DNA of 64,000 nucleotides. Origin: Williamsia sp. DF01-3 (lineage in GTDB: Bacteria; Actinomycetota; Actinomycetes; Mycobacteriales; Mycobacteriaceae). This document shows positions 1-7,709 of this stretch, one piece after another; position 1 is the stretch's first letter; each line of letters begins with the position of its first letter. The DNA lies in NCBI RefSeq assembly GCF_023051145.1, contig NZ_JALKFS010000001.1, positions 1 through 64,000 of the forward strand. Reading direction: 5' to 3'. The translations under genes were made by a program, and so were the position numbers. The notes below the pieces were generated by a model. It saw only the letters and a list, made by a program, of their open reading frames with translations, was not told where the DNA came from and did not search any database.

Positions 1-66
1 TGCCCATTGCATCACCGGCGCGCAGGATCTCGATCATCCAGAAGGTCGCTGACCTACTGTCAGGTC

Positions 67-474
67 ATGACGATTCATCCGGGGGCACGCAGGCTGTCGA
101 TGGCCGCGCTAGTGGTCGTCTGCCTCGCTGGATGCGGCGCACCGTCGGAACCAGCACCTGAGACCACGGCCTGTGTGACGGGGTGCGACGCTCCGTGGGA
201 ACCGGCACCTGAGGCGGTGAAGATCGGCACTGCCTATCGCTACAACCTGTACACCCATTGCGGGGCGGGCGAAGCTAAGTTCGCCGGCCAGTACTGGGAA
301 GCGGCCCCCTCCGAAATAGTCTCGAACAGTTCACCTCCGGGATGGTCTGACCCCCATCAGACGGGCGTGATGACGCGGGTGTCGGAGACGTCCGCTGTCT
401 TCGAGGCCAAAGGACAGAAGAGACGCTTTCAGCTACGACCAGGAGCCACCGACTTCCTCCGAATCTGCATGTGA
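67..474 (+). CDS. Small secreted lipoprotein, unknown function
   Basis: The protein has 135 residues. It begins with a short basic segment, then a hydrophobic stretch and a lipobox (LAGC, Cys at about residue 23), so it should be exported and lipid-anchored to the outer face of the membrane. The region after the Cys is Pro/Glu-rich and contains a short near-repeat (ACVTGCDAPWEPAPE resembles the preceding APSEPAPE stretch). The ATG at 67 was preferred over an in-frame ATG at 7 because only the later start puts the signal peptide at the N-terminus. The mature part has no domain I recognise. It may be a surface or sensing lipoprotein, but this is a guess. Confidence 0.65.
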   Translation: MTIHPGARRLSMAALVVVCLAGCGAPSEPAPETTACVTGCDAPWEPAPEAVKIGTAYRYNLYTHCGAGEAKFAGQYWEAAPSEIVSNSSPPGWSDPHQTGVMTRVSETSAVFEAKGQKRRFQLRPGATDFLRICM

Positions 475-499
475 CCGGGCGCCAACAACACACCAAAAA

Positions 500-523
500 G
501 GCCCACCCCGGGTTGGGTGGGCC
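500..523 (-). terminator. Rho-independent terminator for the minus-strand gene at 544-753
   Basis: A perfect 9-bp stem (GGCCCACCC / GGGTGGGCC) with a 6-nt loop lies just past the stop of the minus-strand gene. On the minus strand it is followed by TTTTTGG, a normal intrinsic terminator layout. Confidence 0.75.
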
Positions 524-543
524 AGGCCCGGCGGCGGCCGGGT

Positions 544-753
544 TTAGGGGGCTACCTCGAGGCCCCAGTAGCCGATCGTGCGGGGGAACAACTCGACCGT
601 CTGAGTCTTGGTGGGGCTCAGATAGGTCTGGGCGGTCGGTATCGACCCGTCTGCCATCTCGACGTCGACGAGTCCGACCCGGTGGACCAGGCCGGCCTCG
701 GTGACGGTCAGTGGTCCGTACTGAACTCCGTCGATGGTGGCGTAGACGTTCAT
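544..753 (-). CDS. Small hypothetical protein (69 aa)
   Basis: This 69-residue protein starts MNVYATIDGVQYGPLTV and contains several short beta-type segments. It has no signal peptide or membrane segment. The minus-strand reading is supported by an upstream purine-rich site (GAAAGGG before the ATG) and by the intrinsic terminator directly downstream at 500-523. I do not recognise a family. Its compact beta-rich make-up would suit a small plasmid- or phage-type accessory protein, which is inference. Confidence 0.5.
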   Translation of the reverse strand: MNVYATIDGVQYGPLTVTEAGLVHRVGLVDVEMADGSIPTAQTYLSPTKTQTVELFPRTIGYWGLEVAP

Positions 754-843
754 GATTGGCCCTTTCGGTAGGTGGCGCTGACGCCTCGCGGTCGGGCTGG
801 GCGGGGTGGGCTGTCAACCCCGAAGAGTCCCGGCGGCCGGAAG

Positions 844-935
844 CCACTTTCACGCGAGCGTAGCGAGTGCGGGTGTGAAAGTGGTTGGAGCGCACGGGCG
901 CAGCGCAGCGGAGAACGGGCGAGAGCGCCGGGGCG
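844..935 (+). repeat. Hairpin element 1 with conserved loop (pairs with 4441-4510)
   Basis: A perfect 10-bp inverted repeat (CCACTTTCAC 844-853, GTGAAAGTGG 875-884) encloses a 21-nt loop with core AGCGAGTGCGGGT. It is followed by a GC-rich tract containing GCGCAGCGGAG. The same loop, differing at two positions, occurs at 4448-4468 in a hairpin whose stem sequence is different. The element sits in the gene-poor stretch 754-1209, where I see no convincing gene. Conserved loop plus changed but still paired stems suggests a structured RNA or a DNA cruciform, not a decayed gene. Confidence 0.55.
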
Positions 936-1209
936 TGGGTTGACAGGTCGGGGTCCCCGGCCAGCCACCATGAGAAGGCGCGCGCCCCTTTAGGTGACCA
1001 CCAGGGCGAAGCTCGGACCGCCAGGTCCGATAACGCGGACTGAGGGGGAGAGAAGCCTGGCCAACGCGACACAGGTCTGGGGAGAAACGTGTCGGGACCG
1101 GGGGGAGTGGTCCCAGGACCGGGGGGATGGTCCGGTTGGCCAGGCTCTCGGTGAGCACGCTAGCAGGACGAACTGACATTGCCCATCTGAGCGGCCATCG
1201 CGGGACGAA

Positions 1210-1237
1210 GCGGGACAGGTCGTCTCACCTGTCCCGC
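1210..1237 (+). terminator. Strong hairpin near the higA 3' end
   Basis: A perfect 11-bp stem (GCGGGACAGGT / ACCTGTCCCGC) with a 6-nt loop lies about 50 bp beyond the higA stop. On the plus strand it is followed by ATCGTTATT, a weak U-rich tail. It probably acts as a terminator, in either direction; no clear plus-strand gene feeds into it. Confidence 0.45.
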
Positions 1238-1288
1238 ATCGTTATTGCGTTGAGTTGATGTCCGCCAGGACGTTGTAGCGGGTCGGGG

Positions 1289-1582
1289 TTAGGCGTCTTC
1301 GAGGACTTTGACGGTGGACAGGTCGGTGGTTTCTTTGGCAACTTCGAGGTCGTAGTGGGTTTGCATATTGAGCCAGAACGTCTCGCTGATGCCGAACATT
1401 TTGCCCAGGCGCAGCGAGGTGTCGGGGGTGATGGCCCGCTTGCCGTGGATGATTTCGTTGATACGCCGGGGCGGGACGTTCATCAGATCGGCCAGTCGGC
1501 GCTGCGACAGGCCCATGGGCTGCATGTAGTCCTCGAACAGCACGATGCCGGGATGGATCGGGGGGTGGGCTGTGGTGGTCAT
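1289..1582 (-). CDS. higA: HigA-type antitoxin (XRE/Xis-like HTH)
   Basis: This 97-residue protein matches the HigA addiction-module antitoxin family in length and layout. Residues 10-75 form the helix-turn-helix domain, including the typical opening HPGIVLFEDYMQPMGLSQ and the segment RRINEIIHGKRAITPDTSLRL. It lies downstream of the toxin gene on the same strand (58-bp gap), the usual higB-higA order. Known members bind and neutralise HigB and repress their own promoter through the HTH. The palindrome at 1931-1949 is the likely operator. On a plasmid this pair would serve stability. Confidence 0.9.
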   Translation of the reverse strand: MTTTAHPPIHPGIVLFEDYMQPMGLSQRRLADLMNVPPRRINEIIHGKRAITPDTSLRLGKMFGISETFWLNMQTHYDLEVAKETTDLSTVKVLEDA

Positions 1583-1640
1583 GATGGGCGTTACCTCTGA
1601 TCGGTAGTCGTCGTTCTTGGTGTGTTAATGTGGTTTTGGG

Positions 1641-1922
1641 TTAGTGGTAGTCGACTATTTCAACGTCGGCGGGTCCGTGTGCAGTCCAGGTAAAACAGAG
1701 TCGCCACTGCTGGTTGATGCGAATGCTGTGCTGCCCGGCCCGGTCGCCTTTGAGCGCTTCGAGTCGGTTCCCCGGCGGGATCCGCAAATCTGACACCCGG
1801 TCGGCGGCGTGCAAGGCCAGGAGTTTGCGGTAGGCGCGCTGTTGCAGGTCAGGGTCGAACTTCTTGACCACTTCCCGCCGCCACACCTTCTCGGTTCGAG
1901 AGTCGTGGAAGGACTGGATCAC
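1641..1922 (-). CDS. higB: HigB-type toxin (RelE/ParE superfamily)
   Basis: The 93-residue protein begins at GTG 1922 (reads V/M-IQSFHDSRTEKVW). It has the HigB/RelE fold signature: an early basic helix, a mid-protein LRIPPGNRLEALKGDRAGQHSIRIN segment and a C-terminal WRLCFTW...VEIVDYH. Family members are ribosome-dependent mRNA endonucleases. It is the first gene of the higBA operon. A longer upstream reading frame exists but runs backwards through parB, so the GTG immediately after the palindromic operator is the sensible start. Confidence 0.9.
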   Translation of the reverse strand: MIQSFHDSRTEKVWRREVVKKFDPDLQQRAYRKLLALHAADRVSDLRIPPGNRLEALKGDRAGQHSIRINQQWRLCFTWTAHGPADVEIVDYH

Positions 1923-1930
1923 CCCTCTAG

Positions 1931-1949
1931 TGTAACGCGTACCGTTACA
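1931..1949 (-). promoter_or_regulatory. Palindromic operator of higBA
   Basis: A perfect palindrome TGTAACG-N5-CGTTACA ends 8 bp upstream of the higB GTG, inside a larger partial dyad (ACCCC / GGGGT). Its position over the expected promoter fits HigA autoregulation. The site is seen directly; its role is inferred from the family. Confidence 0.65.
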
Positions 1950-2007
1950 GGGGTCAAGTGGTGGATGGTCTCGGGTCGGGCGCTGGTCGACCGTCCCGAC
2001 GCAGGCG

Positions 2008-2042
2008 GGGGCGGGGCAGGTGGTGCCCACCCGCCCCGCCCC
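2008..2042 (-). terminator. GC-rich hairpin after parB
   Basis: A stem of 9 bp (GGGGCGGGG / CCCCGCCCC) plus an inner 5-bp stem, split by one mismatch, lies 8 bp past the parB stop. It has no T-run, as is common for actinobacterial terminators. Confidence 0.6.
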
Positions 2043-2050
2043 AAACCTGT

Positions 2051-3694
2051 CTAGCTGATGTTGATGTCGTCGGCGTTCATGTCGCCGGTGACCACCTTTT
2101 CGATGTCGGACAGGGCGTATCCGAACGCTTCGGTCAGGAACGTCAGGTAGCGGGTGCGTCCTTCGCCGATGCTGCGCAGGTACTCGTGGCCACCGCGCCA
2201 GGCGTCCTTGGGCAGGTTCGCCTCGTGCGCGGCGCACGTGATCGCCAAAGCGATCAGCTGGGCGCGTTCGCCGGTGGCTCCGTCGAGCGCTTCGATGGGA
2301 TCGCCGCCGAGCAGGTCGGCCGCGATGTCCTTGGCGTTGGCGTCCTGGCGGGTGACGTTGTACAGATCGGCGTTGTGCCACATCGTGGTTGCCAGGAACG
2401 CTGCGACCACAGCGGCTTTGCCCTTGGGCAGGGTTTTACGGCCGAAGGCCTCGGTCAGCTTGTCCCTGCGCACCGTCTGCGCCGCCACACCCAACTTGTT
2501 AAGCGTCTTGACCTTGCGTCGTTCGCGGGTCTCGGCGTCTTTGTGGGCCTGCTCGGCCTCGGTCAGCGGCCGGTCTTTCGGGGTGCTCTTCTTGCTTGAC
2601 CGGTTCTGCTGGTCCCACTCCCACGCGGTCAGTAATCCGGCCTCTTCGTAGCAGCGGTGAAACCACACCACCTCAGCGGTGCAGCTTTCGGTCCGGGTCA
2701 CTGTGCGCGGATCGTGGTAGCCCTCTTCGGGCTTGAGGTCGGCGTCTTCTTCACCGTCGAGGTCCCAGTCGATGTCGTCACGGTCGAGTGCGACTCCGTC
2801 GGCGCTGGTGTACTCGGTCCGCCACCGCGCCGACACGAGCGCGAGCAGGTGATCGGGGTCAAGATCGGCCACGGCGGCTTTGCTGCCTTCGGCGTCGACG
2901 AGCTGATCGAGGCGACGGTAGCCGCTAACAACGTCGCTCCGGTCGGTGGTGACGGTAAAGCCCTGGGCGGTCAGCTCATCGCGCGCGGCCCTGATCGCGG
3001 CGCGTGCCGGTGCGGTCTCCTTGAGCTCGGCGGCTTTGTGGTCGAACCGGCCCTCGGCAGCGGCGGCGACCAGCTCGGTCACGGCCTCAGGATCGTCGTC
3101 GTACTCGGCCAAGATCATGCCCTGGTCCAGGGTGAGGTTCGCGGCATCGACCGCGCTGCGGGCGGTCTGGGAGGCTGCGGTGGCCAGCGCTGCATCGACC
3201 GTCTTTTTGTTGGTGTGCAGCGATTTGGCGATCTTGGTGGCCGACAAACCGGTCAAGGACAGTTGCTCGACCGCTGCGGCCTTCTCCGATGCTTTGAGGT
3301 CGGCGCGGGCTTCGTTGGCGATGACCTGGTCGATGATGCGGCGGCGGGTCCGCTCGGTGTCGTCGCTCTCGGCCTGATCGGCCGCGACCACATAGACCGG
3401 GACCGATGTCAGACCGGCCTCACGGGCGGCGAGCATCCGGCGTTGGCCGTCTCGGACCTTCACGGTGCCATCGGCGTCACGGACGGCGTACAGCGGCAAC
3501 CGGACACCGGTAGCGACCGAGGCGATGAAGTCTTTGCCCAGCACCGGATCGGTGCGCACGTTGTCATCAAGGACCAGCTCGGCCGGGTCGATATGCAGCA
3601 GCTCCCCGGTAGCGGCGGCGATGGTCTCGACGGCGGTGGTCTCGACGGCGGTGGTCTCGGCGTTGGGGGTGATGGTGGCGGTGTTGTTTCCCAT
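2051..3694 (-). CDS. parB: ParB/KorB-like partition protein
   Basis: The protein has 547 residues. After a low-complexity start (TTAVETTAVET repeat) it shows a ParB/Srx N-terminal nuclease-fold domain at about 30-130, with KVRDGQRRMLAAREAG (GERR-like box) at about 79-94. A KorB-type helix-turn-helix follows at about 140-195 (LSLTGLSATKIAKSLHTNKK). The long C-terminal half (about 200-547) is acidic and helical and is not part of a minimal ParB. Members bind parS-like sites and act in plasmid segregation or gene control. A GGAGAAAAC ribosome site precedes the ATG. No ParA is visible in the window, so either it lies outside or this is an orphan, nuclease-like plasmid ParB. Confidence 0.85.
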   Translation of the reverse strand: MGNNTATITPNAETTAVETTAVETIAAATGELLHIDPAELVLDDNVRTDPVLGKDFIASVATGVRLPLYAVRDADGTVKVRDGQRRMLAAREAGLTSVPVYVVAADQAESDDTERTRRRIIDQVIANEARADLKASEKAAAVEQLSLTGLSATKIAKSLHTNKKTVDAALATAASQTARSAVDAANLTLDQGMILAEYDDDPEAVTELVAAAAEGRFDHKAAELKETAPARAAIRAARDELTAQGFTVTTDRSDVVSGYRRLDQLVDAEGSKAAVADLDPDHLLALVSARWRTEYTSADGVALDRDDIDWDLDGEEDADLKPEEGYHDPRTVTRTESCTAEVVWFHRCYEEAGLLTAWEWDQQNRSSKKSTPKDRPLTEAEQAHKDAETRERRKVKTLNKLGVAAQTVRRDKLTEAFGRKTLPKGKAAVVAAFLATTMWHNADLYNVTRQDANAKDIAADLLGGDPIEALDGATGERAQLIALAITCAAHEANLPKDAWRGGHEYLRSIGEGRTRYLTFLTEAFGYALSDIEKVVTGDMNADDINIS

Positions 3695-3720
3695 GGTGTT
3701 TTCTCCTATTGTGTGAGAGA

Positions 3721-3755
3721 AGCAACCGGGCCGAGCATCAATCGGCCCGGCTGCT
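3721..3755. terminator. Hairpin between the 3782-4141 gene and parB
   Basis: A 9-bp perfect stem (CCGGGCCGA / TCGGCCCGG) is extended by outer AGC/GCT pairs. On the plus strand it is followed by TTTCTTTAT, on the minus strand by TTCTCTC. It lies just upstream of the parB ribosome site, so for minus-strand transcripts it may act as an attenuator. Confidence 0.55.
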
Positions 3756-3781
3756 TTCTTTATGGGCCAGAAGCGGTTTCG

Positions 3782-4141
3782 CTATCTGGGGTTGGTGGGT
3801 GCCTGGTCGACGGGGTTGGTGTCGGTGTCGGCGAGCATGCAGGCGGCGATCACGCGGACATTCGACAGGCGGGCGGCTTCGTCCAGGTGCTTGGTGGCTT
3901 CGGTGTGCCAGGCGGCGCGCTGGTTCGGGTGGGTGGTCGACTCGCCCCGCCGGATGTACATCGCAGCCTCGGCGGTTTCCCGTTCAATGGCCTCATCCAG
4001 GGCAGTGGCCCACTCTTCAGCCTGGGCAATCATGGCCTGGTGGAAGCTGATTCCGCGTAAACCGGCCATCATGCGGACTGCTGCCAGGTTCGGGGCGGCG
4101 ACGGTCAGGGCGTCGAGTTCGGTGTAGGTGTCGATGGTCAT
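3782..4141 (-). CDS. Small helical hypothetical protein
   Basis: The protein has 119 residues and is predicted mostly helical, with charged amphipathic stretches (EEWATALDEAIERETAE) and no signal or membrane segment. A good ribosome site (AAGGAG) precedes the ATG at 4141. It follows the 60-residue gene at 4155-4337 by 13 bp and precedes parB, so the three probably form one operon. I do not recognise a family. The company of parB suggests a plasmid maintenance or replication accessory role. Confidence 0.65.
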   Translation of the reverse strand: MTIDTYTELDALTVAAPNLAAVRMMAGLRGISFHQAMIAQAEEWATALDEAIERETAEAAMYIRRGESTTHPNQRAAWHTEATKHLDEAARLSNVRVIAACMLADTDTNPVDQAPTNPR

Positions 4142-4154
4142 GGGGTGCTCCTTC

Positions 4155-4337
4155 TCAGTGGGTGAAGTGGGTGGGGTCGAGGACGGTGGCGGCGGCTACA
4201 TGGGCCTCGGGGCTGTTAACCGCGAGGTCGAACAGGACGAACTTGGTGTCATCGTCGAGATCGGTGTAGGCCGGATCACCGGGCATTTTCGTGTGGTTGT
4301 AGACGTGCTCCATCGCAATGAACGGGTCATAGAACAT
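4155..4337 (-). CDS. Small acidic hypothetical protein (60 aa)
   Basis: This 60-residue acidic protein reads MFYDPFIAMEHVYNHTKMPG and ends in THFTH. The start at 4337 is set by a strong ribosome site (AGGGAGG) 8 bp upstream; an in-frame upstream extension runs through non-coding-looking sequence and is rejected. It is the first gene of the small operon leading to parB. No family is recognised. Confidence 0.6.
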   Translation of the reverse strand: MFYDPFIAMEHVYNHTKMPGDPAYTDLDDDTKFVLFDLAVNSPEAHVAAATVLDPTHFTH

Positions 4338-4440
4338 GGCGTGCCTCCCTGGGTTGTCGTGTCCGCCAACTTTTTTGCCCTTCTGGCAAGGGAGATAAAG
4401 ACCGGCATAGGAGGACAGAGCACAAGATGTGGGCGGAAAG

Positions 4441-4510
4441 TTTTTCAGGGAGCGCAGCGAGTGCGGGTTGAAAAAGTTTTCGAGCCGGCAGGCCGGAGCG
4501 CAGCGGAGCC
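4441..4510 (+). repeat. Hairpin element 2 with conserved loop (pairs with 844-935)
   Basis: The arms TTTTTCA (4441-4447) and TGAAAAA (4469-4475) enclose a 21-nt loop with core AGCGAGTGCGGGT, identical to the loop of element 1 at 19 of 21 positions although the stems differ. GGAGCGCAGCGGAG follows, as in element 1. Both elements point the same way and bracket the higBA-parB block, 3.6 kb apart. The surrounding stretch 4338-4813 holds no convincing gene. Confidence 0.55.
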
Positions 4511-4640
4511 AGGTCTTGTGCGGCGGACGACGCCGGTCATGATCGGACGGCCAGAAGGGCAAAGGGATCTTCCGGCCGAAGGCCGGTGTCACTGTGCGCC
4601 GAAGGCGCTCCGAGTAGGTGACCGCGCAGCGGGCAACAAA

Positions 4641-4673
4641 GGCCGGCCACCACGGGGGGTGTGGTGGCCGGCC
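4641..4673 (-). terminator. Perfect 13-bp hairpin
   Basis: GGCCGGCCACCAC and its exact complement are separated by 7 nt. On the minus strand it is followed by TTTGTTG, a terminator layout, but no convincing minus-strand gene lies just upstream of it. It may insulate the parB block from the gene at 4814. Confidence 0.5.
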
Positions 4674-4813
4674 AGGGGAGGGGTCTAGTCGTGAGGACGC
4701 TGGGTGGATCTCAATGCGGGAACGCAAGCGAAGCTTGACGAAGACTCAGCATCAGAGCGATCGGGCTGGCGCGATAGAACTTTAGACCGGCTCCTGGGGT
4801 TACCGTTGGCGTC

Positions 4814-5428
4814 ATGTCGTCGATCGGGGTCGTGCGCGTGTGGCATTTCGATGATGAGTGGGGTGTCGTCGACTCTGATGACACTCCGGGTGGGGCCTAC
4901 GTGCGCGGGTATTCGCTCAGGGTGGAGGCTGTCACTGATCTGAGCCAACCCGTAGCGGCAATGGGCTTGCGACCGGGTACCGAGGTTGAGTTCGAGTGGT
5001 CAGAAGCTGCCCAGCCGGTCGAGGGTCTGCGCTACCTCGTCCAGAAGGCCTGGCCGCGGGGCACTGCCGGTGCACGGCCGGCCCGCCAGACGGGGGCATT
5101 CTCCACCAGCTTGTGGAACAGCGTCGGCGATCCTGGCCCCGATGGGTTGACAGTGATGCGAGAAACCGACCTCGACAGTCTCGAGATACCCGAGATCGAT
5201 CCGCCTGCCCTGTTCACCACCGTCGGCACGGTGCGGCTTTGGATCGACGAAGAAGGCTGGGGCGTAATCGATTCCGACGCAACCCCGGGTGGTGCATGGG
5301 TGCACTATTCTACGGTCGCTGGCACCGGCTTCCGCAAATTGGATCCTGGACAGGCCGTCGAGTTCACCTACGAGCATGCCAAACAGGATGGGTATGACTT
5401 TCGGGCAGCCTCAGTCGTAGGGCTCTGA
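4814..5428 (+). CDS. Tandem cold-shock-domain-like protein
   Basis: The protein has 204 residues and contains two cold-shock-like segments. One is at about 5-75 (GVVRVWHFDDEWGVVDSDD) and one at about 135-204 (GTVRLWIDEEGWGVIDSDA). Each keeps the G-x-V-x-x-[WF]-x-x-x-x-G-W/F-G-x-[IV] opening of CSDs but has Trp and Asp where RNP motifs normally carry Phe/Lys. A polar linker of about 60 residues separates them. Single-domain Csp proteins are about 67 residues, so this is a double-domain form. A nucleic-acid-binding role is plausible, but the acidic, RNP-poor surfaces leave it uncertain. It stands alone as a transcription unit. Confidence 0.65.
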   Translation: MSSIGVVRVWHFDDEWGVVDSDDTPGGAYVRGYSLRVEAVTDLSQPVAAMGLRPGTEVEFEWSEAAQPVEGLRYLVQKAWPRGTAGARPARQTGAFSTSLWNSVGDPGPDGLTVMRETDLDSLEIPEIDPPALFTTVGTVRLWIDEEGWGVIDSDATPGGAWVHYSTVAGTGFRKLDPGQAVEFTYEHAKQDGYDFRAASVVGL

Positions 5429-5556
5429 CCCGTGATACTGCGCGGGTGGACCCACGGCAACTCATCCGGAGGCATTCCAATGCAAGGAGGTCTCGATGCG
5501 GGACCGACATTTCTTTAGCCACTCTGTGTCAGCTTGTCCCCGGTTAGGGTGCGATC

Positions 5557-7188
5557 GTGACTGGGGTTCCTTCGTGGGATGAATTGATCGAGATGAATCG
5601 CGCGACCGCAGGTCGGACGATTCAGGCGGTGGTGCACTATGCCGGCAATGCGGCGATGGGCTGGACATCGCAACGGGTCTGGTTTGCGCCACCGAATTGG
5701 TGGCGCGTCGAAGATGGTGACGGGACGGTGCAGCGGATCAATAACGACGAGTACGCATATCGGCGCGCCGGCGCCTCGTTGCACCGCCATCGCATCACCG
5801 AGTGGACACCTGGTGGCCCCATCTATGCACGCCTGGAGCCGCCCAGCGAGCTGCTGGTGGCCCATCGGCGATGGCCCGCCCCGCAGCCCCCGGCCCAACA
5901 ACCCACGACACCGGAGCCCAGCCCTGGCAACGCCGAAGTCGGACACGCACGACTCATCCCGATGACCGGCGCATTTCAGCAAAACGCCGAGAGGCGACAC
6001 TTCGAACCCACCGGTCCTGCGCAAGCTGTGACCGTGCGCGGCCGCTCTGGGTGGACAGTTCCGTGTGTGATGCCCGCGGTCACCCAACATCCCGTACCGG
6101 TGACCCTCACCTTCGATGCCGAAACAGGTGTTGTCATCGGACGCGACGCCGGCCAGCCCTACAACACGGTCGAAGTCTCCAACGTGGTGCTCGACGAACC
6201 CATCGATCCCACTGTGTTCGAGTGGGACGGCGAGTACACCGACGCTGATGCTCTCGAAGAGCAGCGCCAAGCAGAGATTGCTGCCCACCAAACCGTTCTC
6301 GAACAGATCCCGACCTTCATCCCGACAACATGGCCGCGCCCAGACCTGCAGACGTTCCTAGAGCAGGGGGACCCGAACACGTGGGCGCTACATCTGACTC
6401 TCTTCGATTCAACGGGCTTCGACGGCGCACTGTCGCGCTGGCCGGTCGGCACTCGCCGGCCGTTCCTGGTCGCAATGCGCCACGCGCACACTCATTCCTG
6501 GTCCGATGACCACTGGACCTACGCGATCGATACCGAGCAGCCACTCCCCGACACTGAAGCACGGCAGATCCAGCGGTCGGTCCCGACGGTCATTCCCCCG
6601 GCCACAATGCAGGAAGAGGCCCGCCGCGCTGCGGCGGCCATCAACGCAGCCGCGGTCATCGACACTGAACAGATCCTCTACGCCGGTCCGGTGCATGTGC
6701 ACTACGGCTTTTTCACCCTGACCGCCTTCCCGGACTTTCCCGTGCCCAACAACAAGGCCGAACCGTTCTCCGGCCAATCCAACGGCCTGTGCGGGGCCGC
6801 CGCCGCACCCCTGCTGCACGTCCACACCGGCCTACACACCGGTACCGTCGATGTCGAAGTGATCCTCACGCCCACCCGGCCCCCCGTCGACAGCGACCAC
6901 TGGGAGGAGATTGTCGAACTCGACTACCACGTCGAAACGCCAGTCACGATGCTGGCCGGCTTCGACGGGGCTGCTGCCGAACTCGCAATCCCTTTGGGCC
7001 ACTACCGATTGCGGTTCAATGCCCGAGGGATGGACCAGGCCCACGGCGCCGACACCGGCGACCACATCGACACCTACCAACTCCTCCTCTGGCCCAACAC
7101 CCCCTCACCGCAACCACTTTCGCCTACAGACACCATTCTCAAAGCCACCTCCGCCATCGCCAGAGCCCGACACGCCAACTTGATTTGA
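5557..7188 (+). CDS. Large unrecognised soluble protein (543 aa)
   Basis: The reading frame starts at GTG 5557 and encodes 543 residues with no signal peptide or membrane helix. The N-terminal part (to about 105) is rich in Trp and Tyr and looks beta-structured, followed by a Pro-rich linker (PAPQPPAQQPTTPEPS). A second beta-rich region spans about 140-230. The C-terminal third has a His/Gly-rich segment (VHVHYGFFTLTAFPDFP) and a closing IPLGHYRLRFNARGMD stretch. The last part resembles a conserved actinobacterial domain of unknown function that I cannot name. It is monocistronic with actinobacterial codon use. No function is proposed. Confidence 0.65.
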   Translation: MTGVPSWDELIEMNRATAGRTIQAVVHYAGNAAMGWTSQRVWFAPPNWWRVEDGDGTVQRINNDEYAYRRAGASLHRHRITEWTPGGPIYARLEPPSELLVAHRRWPAPQPPAQQPTTPEPSPGNAEVGHARLIPMTGAFQQNAERRHFEPTGPAQAVTVRGRSGWTVPCVMPAVTQHPVPVTLTFDAETGVVIGRDAGQPYNTVEVSNVVLDEPIDPTVFEWDGEYTDADALEEQRQAEIAAHQTVLEQIPTFIPTTWPRPDLQTFLEQGDPNTWALHLTLFDSTGFDGALSRWPVGTRRPFLVAMRHAHTHSWSDDHWTYAIDTEQPLPDTEARQIQRSVPTVIPPATMQEEARRAAAAINAAAVIDTEQILYAGPVHVHYGFFTLTAFPDFPVPNNKAEPFSGQSNGLCGAAAAPLLHVHTGLHTGTVDVEVILTPTRPPVDSDHWEEIVELDYHVETPVTMLAGFDGAAAELAIPLGHYRLRFNARGMDQAHGADTGDHIDTYQLLLWPNTPSPQPLSPTDTILKATSAIARARHANLI

Positions 7189-7264
7189 CCCGCCACCCCC
7201 GCCTCGCGCACAGGGCGTGGTTGCATCTCACGACGTCTGAGGCCCCTGGTGTTTCCGCTCTGAC

Positions 7265-7486
7265 CTACGACGCTCGCCTGATGCCGATCGCCCGCGCTAC
7301 CGCAAATGTCATGGTCAGGACCAGGACTACGGCGACTATCACGACGACCCATGTCGAGGTGACAGTGGAAAAACCCAACGCGCAGGCACTGCCCACTCCT
7401 GTCGCCGTCGCGGCGGCCGCGCCGACCGGCAACACGATGGCGGTGGCCTGAACAGTCGCCGTCGTTGCCGGATCCCCGATTAACAT
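7265..7486 (-). CDS. Possible small membrane protein
   Basis: The 73-residue product contains two hydrophobic stretches (about 12-35 and 46-66, with STWVVVIVAVVLVLTMTF) and a basic end, which fits a two-helix membrane protein. Its ATG abuts the GTG of the divergent XRE gene, so the two would share a very short control region. Coding evidence is only composition and layout, so it may be spurious. Confidence 0.35.
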   Translation of the reverse strand: MLIGDPATTATVQATAIVLPVGAAAATATGVGSACALGFSTVTSTWVVVIVAVVLVLTMTFAVARAIGIRRAS

Positions 7487-7696
7487 GTGAATGAGCGGTT
7501 AGTTGAGCTGGGCAAGCGGGTGAAGGCCGCGCGGGGGGCTGTCGGCCTGACGCAGGCGCAGTTGGCGGCGGCGGTGGGGATCCACCGAACTCATGTGGTT
7601 CGTATCGAGGCCGGCCGGGAGAACATCACGGTCGGTACGTTGTACGGCCTTGCTGACCACCTAGGAGTGAGGGCGTCGGGCCTTATCCCGGACTAG
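7487..7696 (+). CDS. XRE-family transcriptional regulator (69 aa)
   Basis: This minimal Cro/CI-type HTH protein has 69 residues. The HTH covers about residues 8-62 (RVKAARGAVGLTQAQLAAAVGIHRTHVVRIEAGRENITVGTL; recognition helix near HRTHVVRIE). It starts at GTG 7487. Such single-domain regulators are common on mobile DNA. Its target is not obvious; the divergent small membrane-protein frame at 7265-7486 is the nearest candidate. Confidence 0.8.
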   Translation: MNERLVELGKRVKAARGAVGLTQAQLAAAVGIHRTHVVRIEAGRENITVGTLYGLADHLGVRASGLIPD

Positions 7697-7709
7697 CAAC
7701 CCGCCGGTG

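Noticed and set aside
275-1072. Long minus-strand open frame of 265 codons
   Set aside because: It runs opposite to the lipoprotein gene and through the hairpin element, is Arg/Pro-rich, and has no ribosome site. High GC gives long antisense frames.
2657-4060. 467-codon plus-strand frame opposite parB
   Set aside because: Antisense shadow of parB and the next gene; Gly/Val-rich with no domain sense.
4685-4948. 87-codon minus-strand frame that could use the hairpin at 4641-4673 as terminator
   Set aside because: It overlaps the start of the cold-shock-like gene antisense and has non-coding composition.
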